Below, piece by piece: positions 40,601 to 54,007 of a stretch of 64,000 nucleotides of DNA (position 1 is its first letter; each line of letters starts with the position of its first letter). This stretch comes from Odiellus spinosus (lineage: Eukaryota; Arthropoda; Arachnida; Opiliones; Phalangiidae). The notes under the pieces were generated by a model that saw nothing but the letters and a program-made list of their open reading frames with translations, was not told the origin of the DNA and did no database searches. The stretch is taken from assembly GCA_963920705.1 (NCBI GenBank), contig OY987232.1, positions 10,505,318 through 10,569,317 of the forward strand. Direction: 5' to 3'. Both the position numbers and the translations under genes were made by a program.

Positions 40601-43600
40601 TTTTTGAAAGCCAGGCCACCTTTTAGGGGGCTTCTAGAAAGCCAGGCTCCCTTTGAGGAGGCTTTTAGAAAGCCAGGCTCCCTTTCAAGGGGGCTTTTTA
40701 GAAAGCCAGGCTCTCTTTCAGGGGGGCTTTTTTGAAAGCCAGGCTCCCTTTCAGGGGGGCTTTTTAGAAAGCCAGGCTCCCTTTCAGGGGGGCTTTTTAG
40801 AAAGCCAGGCTCCCTTTCAGGGGGGCTTTTTAGAAAGCCAGGCTCCCTTTCAGGGGGGCTTTTTAGAAACCCAGGCTCCCTTTCAGGGGGCTTTTTAGAA
40901 AGGCAGGCTCGCTTTCAGGGGGGCTTTTTAGCAAGCCAGGCTCCCTTTCAGGGGGGCTTTTTAGAAAGCCAGGCTCCTTTTGAGGGGGGGCTTTTTCAAA
41001 GCCAGGCTCCTTTTGAGGGGGGCTTCTAGAAAGCCAGGCTCCCTTTGAGGGGGCTTTTAGAAAGCGAGGCTCCCTTTGAGGGAGCTTTTAGAAAGCGAGG
41101 CTCCCTTTGAGGGAGCTTTTAGAAAGCGAGGCTTCCTTTTAGGGGCTTTTATAAAGCCAGGCTTCCTTTTAGGGGCTTTTTCAAAGTCAGGCTCCCTTTT
41201 AGGGGCTTTTTCAAAGTCAGGCTCCCTTTTAGGGGCTTTTTCAAAGCCAGGCTCCCTTTTAGGGGCTTTTTCAAAGCCAGGCTACCTTTTAGGGGCTTTT
41301 TCAAAGCCAGGCTCCCTTTTATTGGCTTTTTCAAAGCCAGGCTCCCTTTTAGGGGCTTTTTCAAAGCCAGGCTCCCTTTTAGGGGCTTTTTCAAAGCCAG
41401 GCTCCCTTTTAGGGGCTTTTTCAAAGCCAGGCTCCCTTTTAGGGGCTTTTTCAAAGCCAGGCTCCCTTTTAGGGGCTTTTTCAAAGCCAGGCCACCTTTT
41501 AGGGGGCTTCTAGAAAGCCAGGCTCCCTTTGAGGAGGCTTTTAGAAAGCCAGGCTCCCTTTCAGGGGGGCTTTTTAGAAAGCCAGGCTCTCTTTCAGGGG
41601 GGCTTTTTAGAAAGCCAGGCTCCCTTTCAGGGGGGCTTTTTAGAAAGCCAGGCTCCCTTTCAGGGGGGCTTTTTAGAAAGCCAGGCTCTCTTTCAGGGGG
41701 CTTTTTAGAAGGCCAGGCTCTCTTTCAGGGGGGCTTTTTAGAAAGCCAGGCTCTCTTTCAGGGGGGCTTTTTAGAAAGCCAGGCTCTCTTTCAGGGGGTG
41801 TTTTTAGAAAGCCAGGCTCTCTTTCAGGGGTGCTTTTTAGAAAGCCAGGCTCTCTTTCAGGGGGGCTTTTTAGAAAGACAGGCTATCTTTCAGGGGGGCT
41901 TTTTAGAAAGCCAGGCTCCCTTTCAGGGGGAGCTTTTTAGAAAGCCAGGCTCCCTTTCAGGGGGCTTTTTACAAAGCCAGGCTCCCTTTCAGGGGGCTTT
42001 TTAGAAAGCCAGTCTCCCTTTCAGGGGGGCTTTTTACAAAGCCAGTCTCCCTTTCAGGGGGGCTTTTTCAAAGCCAGGCTCCCTTTTAGGGGCTTTTTCA
42101 AAGCCAGGCTCCCTTTTAGGGGCTTTTTCAAAGCCAGGCTCCCTTTTAGGGGCTTTTTCAAAGCCAGGCTCCCTTTTAGGGGCTTTTTCAAAGCCAGGCT
42201 CCCTTTTAGGGGCTTTTTCAAAGCCAGGCTCCTTTTAAGGGGCTTTTTCAAAGCCAGGCTCCCTTTTAGGGGCTTTTTCAAAGCCAGGCTCCCTTTTAGG
42301 GGCTTTTTCAAAGCCAGGCTCCCTTTGAGGGGGCTTATAGAAAGCCAGGCTCCCTTTGAGGGGCTTTTTGAAAGCTAGGCTCCCTTTGAGGGGCTTTTAG
42401 AAAGCCGGGCTCCCTTTCAGGGGGTCTTGTAGGAAGCTAGGCTTCCTTTCAGGGGGTCTTTTAGAAAGCCAGGCTCCCTTTCAGGGGGGCTTTTTAGAAA
42501 GCCAGGCTCCCTTTCAGGGGGGCTTTTTAGAAAGCCAGGCTCCCTTTCAGGGGGGCTTTTTAGAAAGCCAGGCTCCCTTTCAGAGGGCTTTTTAGAAAGC
42601 CAGGCTCCCTATCAGGGGGGCTTTTTAGAAAGCCAGGCTCCCTTTCAGGGCCTTTTTAGAAAGCCAGGCTCCCTTTCAGGGGGGCTTTTTAGCAAGCCAG
42701 GCTCCCTTTCAGGGGGGCTTTTTAGCAAGCCAGGCTCCCTTTCAGGGGGCTTTTTAGAAAGCCAGGCTACTTTTGAGGGGGCTTCTAGAAAGCCAGGCTC
42801 CCTTTGAGGGGGCTTTTAGAAAGCCAGGCTCCCTTTGAGAGGGCTTTTAGAAAGCCAGGCTCCCTTTGATGGAGCTTTTAGAAAGCGAGGGTCCCTTTGA
42901 GGGAGCTTTTAGAAAGCGAGGCTCCCTTTGAGGGAGCTTTTAGAAAGAGAGGCTTCCTTTTAGGGGCTTTTATAAAGCCAGGCTCCCTTTCAGGGGGCTA
43001 TTTAGAAAGCCAGGCTCCCTTTCAGGGGGGCTTTTTAGCAAGCCAGGCTCCCTTTCAGGGGGCTTTTTAGAAAGCCAGGCTCCTTTTGAGGGGGGGCTTT
43101 TTCAAAGCCAGGCTCCGTTTGAGGGGGCTTTTAGAAAGCCAGGCTCCTTTTGAGGGGGGCTTCTAGAAACCCAGGATCCCTTTGATGGAGCTTTTAGAAA
43201 GCGAGGATCCATTTGAGGGAGCTTTTAGAAAGCGAGGCTCCCATTGAGGGAGCTTTTAGAAAGCGAGGCTTCCTTTTAGGGGCTTTTATAAAGCCAGGCT
43301 TCCTTTTAGGGGCTTTTTCAAAGCCAGGCTCCCTTTTAGGGGCTTTTTCAAAGCCAGGCTACCTTTTAGGGGCTTTTTCAAAGCCAGGCGCCCTTTTAGG
43401 GGCTTTTTCAAAGCCAGGCGCCCTTTTAGGGGCTTTTTCAAAGCCAGGCGCCCTTTTAGGGGCTTTTTCAAAGCCAGGCTCCCTTTTAGGGGCTTTTTCA
43501 AAGCCAGGCTTCCTTTTAGGGGCTTTTTCAATGCCAGGCCTCCTTTTAGGGGCTTTTTCAAAGCCAGGCTCCCATTTAGGGGCTTTTTCAAAGCCAGGCT

Positions 43601-46600
43601 CCCTTTTAGGGGCTTTTTCAAAGCCAGGCTCCCTTTCAGGGGGGCTTTTTAGAAAGCCAGGCTCCCTTTCAGGGGGGCTTTTTAGAAAGCCAGGCTCCCT
43701 TTCAGGGGGGCTTTTTAGAAACCCAGGCTCCCTTTCAGGGGGCTTTTTAGAAAGGCAGGCTCTATTTCAGGGGGGCTTTTTAGCAAGCCAGGCTCCCTTT
43801 CAGGGGGGCTTTTTAGAAAGCCAGGCTCCTTTTGAGGAGGGGCTTTTTCAAAGCCAGGCTCCTTTTGAGGGGGGCTTCTAGAAAGCCAGGCTCCCTTTGA
43901 GGGGGCTTTTAGAAAGCGAGGCTCCCTTTGAGGGAGCTTTTAGAAAGCGAGGCTCCCTTTGAGGGAGCTTTTAGAAAGCGAGGCTCCCTTTGAGGGAGCT
44001 TTTAGAAAGTGAGGCTTCCTTTTAGGGGCTTTTATAAAGCCAGGCTTCCTTTTAGGGGCTTTTTCAAAGTCAGGCTCCCTTTTAGGGGCTTTTTCAAAGT
44101 CAGGCTCCCTTTTAGGGGCTTTTTCAAAGTCAGGCTCCCTTTTAGGGGCTTTTTCAAAGCCAGGCTCCCTTTTAGGGGCTTTTTCAAAGCCAGGCTACCT
44201 TTTAGGGCCTTTTTCAAAGCCAGGCTACCTTTTAGGGGCTTTTTCAAAGCCTGGCGCCCTTTTAGGGGCTTTTTCAAAGCCAGGCTCCCTTTTAGGGGCT
44301 TTTTCAAAGCCAGGCTCCCTTTTAGGGGCTTTTTCAAAGCCAGGCTCCCTTTTAGGGGCTTTTTCAAAGCCAGGCTCCCTTTTAGGGGCTTTTTCAAAGC
44401 CAGGCGCCCTTTTAGGGGCTTTTTCAAAGCCAGGCTCCCTTTTAGGGGCTTTTTCAAAGCCAGGCTCCCTTTTAGGGGCTTTTTCAAAGCCAGACTCCCT
44501 TTTAGGGGCTTTTTCAAAGCCAGGCCCCCTTTTAGCGGGCTTCTAGAAAGCCAGGCTCCCTTTTAGGGGACTTCTAGAAAGCCAGGCTCCCTTTGAGGAG
44601 GCTTTTAGAAAGCCAGGCTCCCTTTCAGGGGGGCTTTTTAGAAAGCCAGGCTCTCTTTCAGGGGGGGCTTTTTAGAAAGCCAGGCTCCCTTTCAGGGGGG
44701 GCTTTTTAGAAAGCCAGGCTCCCTTTCAGAGGGGCTTTTTAGAAAGCCAGGCTCTCTTTCAGGGGGGCTTTTTAGAAGGCCAGGCTCTCTTTCAGGGGGC
44801 TTTTTAGAAAGCCAGGCTCTCTTTCAGGGGGGCTTTTTAGAAAGCCAGGCTCTCTTTCAGGGGGGCTTTTTAGAAAGACAGGCTATCTTTCAGGGGGGCT
44901 TTTTAGAAAGCCAGGCTCCCTTTCAGGGGGAGCTTTTTAGAAAGCCAGGCTCCCTTTCAGGGGGCTTTTTACAAAGCCAGGCTCCCTTTCAGGGGGCTTT
45001 TTAGAAAGCCAGTCTCCCTTTCAGGGGGGCTTTTTACAAAGCCAGGCTCCCTTTCAGGCGGGCTTTTTAGAAAGCCAGGCTCCCTTTCAGAGGGCTTTTT
45101 AGAAAGCCAGGCTCCCTTTCAGGGGGGCTTTTTAGCAAGCCAGGCTCCCTTTCAGGGGGGCTTTTTAGAAAGCCAGGCTCCTTTTGAGGGGGGGCTTTTT
45201 CAAAGCCAGGCTCCTTTTGAGGGGGGCTTTTTCAAAGCCAGGCTCCTTTTGAGGGGGGCTTCTAGAAAGCCAGGCTCCCTTTCAGGGGGCTTTTAGAAAG
45301 CCAGGCTCCCTTTGAGGGAGCTTTTAGAAAGCGAGGCTTCCTTTGAGGGAGCTTTTAGAAAGCGAGGCTTCCTTTGAGGGAGCTTTTAGAAAGCGAGGCT
45401 TCCTTTGAGGGAGCTTTTAGAAAGCGAGGCTTCCTTTTAGGGGCTTTTATAAAGCCAGGCTCCCTTTTAGGGGCTTTTTCAAAGCCAGGCTCCCTTTTAG
45501 GGGCTTTTTTAAAGCCAGGCTCCCTTTTATGGGCTTTTTCAAAGCCAGGCTCCCTTTTAGTGGCTTTTTCAAAGCCAGGCTCCCTTTTAGTGGCTTTTTC
45601 AAAGCCAGGCTCCCTTTTAGGGGCTTTTTCAAAGCCAGGCTCCCTTTTAGGGGCTTTTTCAAAGCCAGGCTCCCTTTTAGGGGCTTTTTCAAAGCCAGGC
45701 TCCCTTTTAGGGGCTTTTTCAAAGCCAGGCTCCCTTTTAGGGGCTTTTTCAAAGTCAGGCTCCCTTTTAGGGGCTTTGCCAAAGCCAGGCTCCCTTTTAG
45801 GGGCTTTTTCAAAGCCAGGCTCCCTTTTAGGGGCTTTTTCAAAGCCAGGCTCCCTTTTAGGGGCTTTTTCAAAGTCAGGCTCCCTTTTAGGGGCTTTTTC
45901 AAAGTCAGGCTCCCTTTTAGGGGCTTTTTCAGAGTCAGGCTCCCTTTTAGGGGCTTTTTCAAAGCCAGGCTCCCTTTTAGGGGCTTTTTCAAAGCCAGGC
46001 TCCCTTTTAGGGGCTTTATCAAAGCCAGGCTCCCTTTTAGGGTCTTTTTCAAAGCCAGGCTCCCTTTTAGGGTCTTTTTCAAAGCCAGGCTCCCTTTTAG
46101 GGGCTTTTTCAAAGCCAGGCTCCCTTTTAGGGGCTTTTTCAAAGCCAGGCTCCCTTTTAGGGGCTTTTTCAAAGCCAGGCTCCCTTTTAGGGGCTTTTTC
46201 AAAGCCAGGCTCCCTTTTAGGGGCTTTTTCAAAGCCAGGCTCCCTTTTAGGGGCTTTTTCAAAGCCAGGCTCCCTTTTAGGGCCTTTTTCAAAGCCAGGC
46301 TCCCTTTTAGGGGCTTTTTCAAAGCCAGGCTCCCTTTTAGGGGGCTTCTAGAAAGCCAGGCTCCCTTTTAGGGGGCTTCTAGAAAGCCAGGCTCCCTTTT
46401 AGGGGGCTTCTAGAAAGCCAGGCTCCCTTTGAGGAGGCTTTTAGAAAGCCAGGCTCCCTTTCAGGGGGGCTTTTTCAAAGCCAGGCTCCCTTTTAGGGGC
46501 TTTTTCAAAGCCAGGCTCCCTTTTAGGGGCTTTTTCAAAGCCAGGCTCCCTTTTAGGGGCTTTTTCAAAGCCAGGCTCCCTTTTAGGGGCTTTTTCAAAG

Positions 46601-49600
46601 CCAGGCTCCCTTTTAGGGGCTTTTTCAAAGCCAGGCTCCCTTTTAGGGGCTTTTTCAAAGCCAGGCTCCCTTTTAGGGCCTTTTTCAAAGCCAGGCTCCC
46701 TTTTAGGGGCTTTTTCAAAGCCAGGCCCCCTTTTAGCGGGCTTCTAGAAAGCCAGGCTCCCTTTTAGGGGGCTTCTAGAAAGCCAGGCTCCCTTTGAGGA
46801 GGCTTTTAGAAAGCCAGGCTCCCTTTCAGGGGGGCTTTTTAGAAAGCCAGGCTCTCTTTCAGGGGGGGCTTTTTAGAAAGCCAGGCTCCCTTTCAGGGGG
46901 GGCTTTTTAGAAAGCCAGGCTCCCTTTCAGGGGGGCTTTTTAGAAAGCCAGGCTCTCTTTCAGGGGGGCTTTTTAGAAGGCCAGGCTCTCTTTCAGGGGG
47001 CTTTTTAGAAAGCCAGGCTCTCTTTCAGGGGGGCTTTTTAGAAAGCCAGGCTCTCTTTCAGGGGGTGTTTTTAGAAAGCCAGGCTCTCTTTCTGGGGTGC
47101 TTTTTAGAAAGCCAGGCTCTCTTTCAGGAGGGCTTTTTAGAAAGCCAGGCTCCCTTTCAGGGGGAGCTTTTTAGAAAGCCAGGCTCCCTTTCAGGGGGCT
47201 TTTTACAAAGCCAGGCTCCCTTTCAGGGGGCTTTTTAGAAAGCCAGTCTCCCTTTCAGGGGGGCTTTTTACAAAGCCAGGCTCCCTTTCAGGGGGGCTTT
47301 TTAGAAAGCCAGGCTCCCTTTCAGAGGGCTTTTTAGAAAGCCAGGCTCCCTTTCAGGGGGGCTTTTTAGCAAGCCAGGCTCTATTTCAGGGGGGCTTTTT
47401 AGAAAGCCAGGCTCCTTTTGAGGGGGGGCTTTTTCAAAGCCAGGCTCCTTTTGAGGGGGGCTTTTTCAAAGCCAGGCTCCTTTTGAGGGGGGCTTCTAGA
47501 AAGCCAGGCTCCCTTTCAGGGGGCTTTTAGAAAGCCAGGCTCCCTTTGAGGGAGCTTTTAGAAAGCGAGGCTTCCTTTGAGGGAGCTTTTAGAAAGCGAG
47601 GCTTCCTTTGAGGGAGCTTTTAGAAAGCGAGGCTTCCTTTTAGGGGCTTTTATAAAGCCAGGCTCCCTTTTAGGGGCTTTTTCAAAGCCAGGCTCCCTTT
47701 TAGGGGCTTTTTCAAAGCCAGGCTCCCTTTTAGGGGCTTTTTCAAAGCCAGGCTCCCTTTTAGTGGCTTTTTCAAAGCCAGGCTCCCTTTTAGTGGCTTT
47801 TTCAAGCCAGGCTCCCTTTTAGGGGCTTTTTCAAAGCCAGGCTCCCTTTTAGGGGCTTTTTCAAAGCCAGGCTCCCTTTTAGGGGCTTTTTCAAAGCCAG
47901 GCTCCCTTTTAGGGGCTTTTTCAAAGCCAGGCTCCCTTTTAGGGGCTTTTTCAAAGCCAGGCTCCCTTTTAGGGGCTTTTTCAAAGCCAGGCTCCCTTTT
48001 AGGGGCTTTTTCAAAGTCAGGCTCCCTTTTAGGGGCTTTGCCAAAGCCAGGCTCCCTTTTAGAGGCTTTTTCAAAGCCAGGCTCCCTTTTAGGGGCTTTT
48101 TCAAAGCCAGGCTCCCTTTTAGGGGCTTTTTCAAAGTCAGGCTCCCTTTTAGGGGCTTTTTCAAAGTCAGGCTCCCTTTTAGGGGCTTTTTCAGAGTCAG
48201 GCTCCCTTTTAGGGGCTTTTTCAAAGCCAGGCTCCCTTTTAGGGGCTTTTTCAAAGCCAGGCTCCCTTTTAGGGGCTTTTTCAAAGCCAGGCTCCCTTTT
48301 AGGGGCTTTTTCAAAGCCAGGCTCCCTTTTAGGGCCTTTTTCAAAGCCAGGCTCCCTTTTAGGGGCTTTTTCAAAGCCAGGCTCCCTTTTAGGGGGCTTC
48401 TAGAAAGCCAGGCTCCCTTTTAGGGGGCTTCTAGAAAGCCAGGCTCCCTTTTAGGGGGCTTCTAGAAAGCCAGGCTCCCTTTGAGGAGGCTTTTAGAAAG
48501 CCAGGCTCCCTTTCAGGGGGGCTTTTTCAAAGCCAGGCTCCCTTTTAGGGGCTTTTTCAAAGCCAGGCTCCCTTTTAGGGGCTTTTTCAAAGCCAGGCTC
48601 CCTTTTAGGGGCTTTTTCAAAGCCAGGCTCCCTTTTAGGGGCTTTTTCAAAGCCAGGCTCCCTTTTAGGGGCTTTTTCAAAGCCAGGCTCCCTTTTAGGG
48701 GCTTTTTCAAAGCCAGGCTCCCTTTTAGGGCCTTTTTCAAAGCCAGGCTCCCTTTTAGGGGCTTTTTCAAAGCCAGGCCCCCTTTTAGCGGGCTTCTAGA
48801 AAGCCAGGCTCCCTTTTAGGGGGCTTCTAGAAAGCCAGGCTCCCTTTGAGGAGGCTTTTAGAAAGCCAGGCTCCCTTTCAGGGGGGCTTTTTAGAAAGCC
48901 AGGCTCTCTTTCAGGGGGGGCTTTTTAGAAAGCCAGGCTCCCTTTCAGGGGGGGCTTTTTAGAAAGCCAGGCTCCCTTTCAGGGGGGCTTTTTAGAAAGC
49001 CAGGCTCTCTTTCAGGGGGGCTTTTTAGAAGGCCAGGCTCTCTTTCAGGGGGCTTTTTAGAAAGCCAGGCTCTCTTTCAGGGGGGCTTTTTAGAAAGCCA
49101 GGCTCTCTTTCAGGGGGTGTTTTTAGAAAGCCAGGCTCTCTTTCTGGGGTGCTTTTTAGAAAGCCAGGCTCTCTTTCAGGAGGGCTTTTTAGAAAGCCAG
49201 GCTCCCTTTCAGGGGGAGCTTTTTAGAAAGCCAGGCTCCCTTTCAGGGGGCTTTTTACAAAGCCAGGCTCCCTTTCAGGGGGCTTTTTAGAAAGCCAGTC
49301 TCCCTTTCAGGGGGGCTTTTTACAAAGCCAGGCTCCCTTTCAGGGGGGCTTTTTAGAAAGCCAGGCTCCCTTTCAGAGGGCTTTTTAGAAAGCCAGGCTC
49401 CCTTTCAGGGGGGCTTTTTAGCAAGCCAGGCTCTATTTCAGGGGGGCTTTTTAGAAAGCCAGGCTCCTTTTGAGGGGGGGCTTTTTCAAAGCCAGGCTCC
49501 TTTTGAGGGGGGCTTTTTCAAAGCCAGGCTCCTTTTGAGGGGGGCTTCTAGAAAGCCAGGCTCCCTTTCAGGGGGCTTTTAGAAAGCCAGGCTCCCTTTG

Positions 49601-52600
49601 AGGGAGCTTTTAGAAAGCGAGGCTTCCTTTGAGGGAGCTTTTAGAAAGCGAGGCTTCCTTTGAGGGAGCTTTTAGAAAGCGAGGCTTCCTTTTAGGGGCT
49701 TTTATAAAGCCAGGCTCCCTTTTAGGGGCTTTTTCAAAGCCAGGCTCCCTTTTAGGGGCTTTTTCAAAGCCAGGCTCCCTTTTAGGGGCTTTTTCAAAGC
49801 CAGGCTCCCTTTTAGTGGCTTTTTCAAAGCCAGGCTCCCTTTTAGTGGCTTTTTCAAGCCAGGCTCCCTTTTAGGGGCTTTTTCAAAGCCAGGCTCCCTT
49901 TTAGGGGCTTTTTCAAAGCCAGGCTCCCTTTTAGGGGCTTTTTCAAAGCCAGGCTCCCTTTTAGGGGCTTTTTCAAAGCCAGGCTCCCTTTTAGGGGCTT
50001 TTTCAAAGCCAGGCTCCCTTTTAGGGGCTTTTTCAAAGCCAGGCTCCCTTTTAGGGGCTTTTTCAAAGTCAGGCTCCCTTTTAGGGGCTTTGCCAAAGCC
50101 AGGCTCCCTTTTAGAGGCTTTTTCAAAGCCAGGCTCCCTTTTAGGGGCTTTTTCAAAGCCAGGCTCCCTTTTAGGGGCTTTTTCAAAGTCAGGCTCCCTT
50201 TTAGGGGCTTTTTCAAAGTCAGGCTCCCTTTTAGGGGCTTTTTCAGAGTCAGGCTCCCTTTTAGGGGCTTTTTCAAAGCCAGGCTCCCTTTTAGGGGCTT
50301 TTTCAAAGCCAGGCTCCCTTTTAGGGGCTTTATCAAAGCCAGGCTCCCTTTTAGGGTCTTTTTCAAAGCCAGGCTCCCTTTTAGGGGCTTTTTCAAAGCC
50401 AGGCTCCCTTTTAGGGGCTTTTTCAAAGCCAGGCTCCCTTTTAGGGGCTTTTTCAAAGCCAGGCTCCCTTTTAGGGGCTTTTTCAAAGCCAGGCTCCCTT
50501 TTAGGGGCTTTTTCAAAGCCAGGCTCCCTTTTAGGGGCTTTTTCAAAGCCAGGCTCCCTTTTAGGGCCTTTTTCAAAGCCAGGCTCCCTTTTAGGGGCTT
50601 TTTCAAAGCCAGGCTCCCTTTTAGGGGGCTTCTAGAAAGCCAGGCTCCCTTTTAGGGGGCTTCTAGAAAGCCAGGCTCCCTTTGAGGAGGCTTTTAGAAA
50701 GCCAGGCTCCCTTTCAGGGGGGCTTTTTAGAAAGCCAGGCTCTCTTTCAGGGGGGCTTTTTAGAAAGCCAGGCTCCCTTTCAGGGGGGGCTTTTTAGAAA
50801 GCCAGGCTCTCTTTCAGGGGGGCTTTTTAGAAGGCCAGGCTCTCTTTCAGGGGGGCTTTTTAGAAAGCAAGGCTCTCTTTCAGGGGGGCTTTTTAGAAAG
50901 CCAGGCTCCCTTTCAGGGGGGCTTTTTAGAAAGCCAGGCTCCCTTTCAGGGGGCTTTTTAGAAAGCCAGGCTCCCTTTCAGGGGGCTTTTTAGCAAGCCA
51001 GGCTCCCTTTCAGGGGGGCTTTTTAGAAAGCCAGGCTCCTTTTGAGGGGGGGCTTTTTCAAAGCCAGGCTCTTTTTGAGGGGGGCTTTTTCAAAGCCAGG
51101 CTCCTTTTGAGGGGGGCTTCTAGAAAGCCAGGCTCCCTTTCAGGGGGCTTTTAGAAATCCAGGCTCCCTTTGAGGGAGCTTTTAGAAAGCGAGGCTTCCT
51201 TTGAGGGAGCTTTTAGAAAGCGAGGCTTCCTTTGAGGGAGCTTTTAGAAAGCGAGGCTTCCTTTTAGGGGCTTTTATAAAGCCAGGCTCCCTTTTAGGGG
51301 CTTTTTCAAAGCCAGGCTCCCTTTTAGGGGCTTTTTCAAAGCCAGGCTCCCTTTTAGGGGCTTTTTCAAAGCCAGGCTCCCTTTTAGGGGCTTTTTCAAA
51401 GCCAGGCTCCCTTTTAGTGGCTTTTTCAAAGCCAGGCTCCCTTTTAGGGGCTTTTTCAAAGCCAGGCTCCCTTTTAGGGGCTTTTTCAAAGCCAGGCTCC
51501 CTTTTAGGGGCTTTTTCAAAGCCAGGCTCCCTTTTAGGGGCTTTTTCAAAGCCAGGCTCCCTTTTAGGGGCTTTTTCAAAGCCAGGCTCCCTTTTAGGGG
51601 CTTTTTCAAAGCCAGGCTCCCTTTTAGGGGCTTTGCCAAAGCCAGGCTCCCTTTTAGGGGCTTTTTCAAAGCCAGGCTCCCTTTTAGGGGCTTTTTCAAA
51701 GCCAGGCTCCCTTTTAGGGGCTTTTTCAAAGTCAGGCTCCCTTTTAGGGGCTTTTTCAGAGTCAGGCTCCCTTTTAGGGGCTTTTTCAAAGCCAGGCTCC
51801 CTTTTAGGGGCTTTTTCAAAGCCAGGCTCCCTTTTAGGGGCTTTTTCAAAGCCAGGCTCCCTTTTAGGGGCTTTATCAAAGCCAGGCTCCCTTTTAGGGT
51901 CTTTTTCAAAGCCAGGCTCCCTTTTAGGGTCTTTTTCAAAGCCAGGCTCCCTTTTAGGGGCTTTTTCAAAGCCAGGCTCCCTTTTAGGGGCTTTTTCAAA
52001 GCCAGGCTCCCTTTTAGGGGCTTTTTCAAAGCCAGGCTCCCTTTAAGGGGCTTTTTCAAAGCCAGACTCCCTTTTAGGGGCTTTTTCAAAGCCAGGCTCC
52101 CTTTTAGGGGCTTTTTCAAAGCCAGGCTCCCTTTTAGGGGCTTTTTCAAAGCCAGGCTCCCTTTTAGGGGCTTTTTCAAAGCCAGGCTCCCTTTTAGGGC
52201 CTTTTTCAAAGCCAGGCTCCCTTTTAGGGGCTTTTTCAAAGCCAGGCTCCCTTTTAGGGGGCTTCTAGAAAGCCAGGCTCCCTTTGAGGAGGCTTTTAGA
52301 AAGCCAGGCTCCCTTTCAGGGGGGCTTTTTAGAAAGCCAGGCTCTCTTTCAGGGGGGCTTTTTAGAAAGCCAGGCTCCCTTTCAGGGGGGACTTTTTAGA
52401 AAGCCAGGCTCTCTTTCAGGGGGGCTTTTTAGAAGGCCAGGCTCTCTTTCAGGGGGCTTTTTAGAAAGCCAGGCTCTCTTTCAGGGGGGCTTTTTAGAAA
52501 GCCAGGCTCCCTTTCAGGGGGGCTTTTTAGAAAGCCAGGCTACCTTTCAGGGGGCTTTTTAGAAAGCCAGGCTCCCTTTCAGGGGGCTTTTTAGCAAGCC

Positions 52601-53828
52601 AGGCTCCCTTTCAGGGGGGCTTTTTAGAAAGCCAGGCTCCTTTTGAGGGGGGGCTTTTTCAAAGCCAGGCTCCTTTTGAGGGGGGGCTTTTTCAAAGCCA
52701 GGCTCCTTTTGAGGGGGGCTTCTAGAAAGCCAGGCTCCCTTTCAGGGGGCTTTTAGAAAGCCAGGCTCCCTTTGAGGGAGCTTTTAGAAAGCGAGGCTTC
52801 CTTTGAGGGAGCTTTTAGAAAGCGAGGCTTCCTTTGAGGGAGCTTTTAGAAAGCGAGGCTTCCTTTTAGGGGCTTTTATAAAGCCAGGCTCCCTTTTAGG
52901 GGCTTTTTCAAAGCCAGGCTCCCTTTTAGGGGCTTTTTCAAAGCCAGGCTCCCTTTTAGGGGCTTTTTCAAAGCCAGGCTCCCTTTTAGGGGCTTTTTCA
53001 AAGCCAGGCTCCCTTTTAGGGGCTTTTTCAAAGCCAGGCTCCCTTTTAGAGGCTTTTTCAAAGCCAGGCTCCCTTTTAGGGGCTTTTTCAAAGCCAGGCT
53101 CCCTTTTAGGGGCTTTTTCAAAGCCAGGCTCCCTTTTAGGGGCTTTTTCAAAGCCAGGCTCCCTTTTAGGGGCTTTTTCAAAGCCAGGCTCCCTTTTAGG
53201 GGCTTTTTCAAAGCCAGGCTCCCTTTTAGGGGCTTTGCCAAAGCCAGGCTCCCTTTTAGGGGCTTTTTCAAAGCCAGGCTCCCTTTTAGGGGCTTTTTCA
53301 AAGCCAGGCTCCCTTTTAGGGGCTTTTTCAAAGTCAGGCTCCCTTTTAGGGGCTTTTTCAGAGTCAGGCTCCCTTTTAGGGGCTTTTTCAAAGCCAGGCT
53401 CCCTTTTAGGGGCTTTTTCAAAGCCAGGCTCCCTTTTAGGGGCTTTATCAAAGCCAGGCTCCCTTTTAGGGTCTTTTTCAAAGCCAGGCTCCCTTTTAGG
53501 GGCTTTTTCAAAGCCAGGCTCCCTTTTAGGGGCTTTTTCAAAGCCAGGCTCCCTTTTAGGGGCTTTTTCAAAGCCAGGCTCCCTTTTAGGGGCTTTTTCA
53601 AAGCCAGGCTCCCTTTTAGGGGCTTTTTCAAAGCCAGGCTCCCTTTTAGGGGCTTTTTCAAAGCCAGGCTCCCTTTTAGGGGCTTTTTCAAAGCCAGGCT
53701 CCCTTTTAGGGGCTTTTTCAAAGCCAGACTCCCTTTTAGGGGCTTTTTCAAAGCCAGGCTCCCTTTTAGGGGCTTTTTCAAAGCCAGGCTCCCTTTAAGG
53801 GGCTTTTTCAAAGCCAGACTCCCTTTTA
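37613..53828. repeat. Satellite array, middle segment
   Basis: Continuation of the same satellite, types 1, 2 and 3. Blocks alternate in a fixed order: type 1 run, a CTTCTAGAAAGCC transition, type 2 run, a TTTTGAGGGGGG transition, type 3 run, a TTTATAAAGCC junction, then type 1 again. Equivalent junctions recur at 45374, 47577, 49629, 51201 and 52803 (spacings 2203, 2052, 1572 and 1602 bp). The segment is cut at 53828 by the LINE. Confidence 0.97.
46429..50635. repeat. Tandem ~2.05-kb higher-order repeat copies
   Basis: The segments starting at 46429 and 48481 encode the same block pattern and the same marker variants at a constant 2052-bp offset, for example 47577 and 49629. The second copy has a longer final type 1 run than the first, a difference of several 30-bp units. 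This indicates recent duplication by unequal exchange. Confidence 0.85.
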
Positions 53829-53845
53829 ATAATAATAATAATAAA

Positions 53846-54007
53846 AGCTTTTTTATTAGAGATATTCTTTTCAGGTAAACCTGATTTACAAAAGAGTCTC
53901 GATTAAATTATTCAAATATTATATTTACAGTTATAAGGTATTTAAAAATGTAAATTGTATAAGAAATAAAATTGATTGTAATTGAGCCACTTTGTCCAGC
54001 TACAATC
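53846..54007 (-). other. 3' UTR of the LINE
   Basis: AT-rich 160 bp between the ORF2 stop and the (TTA)n tail. No further feature. Confidence 0.6.
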
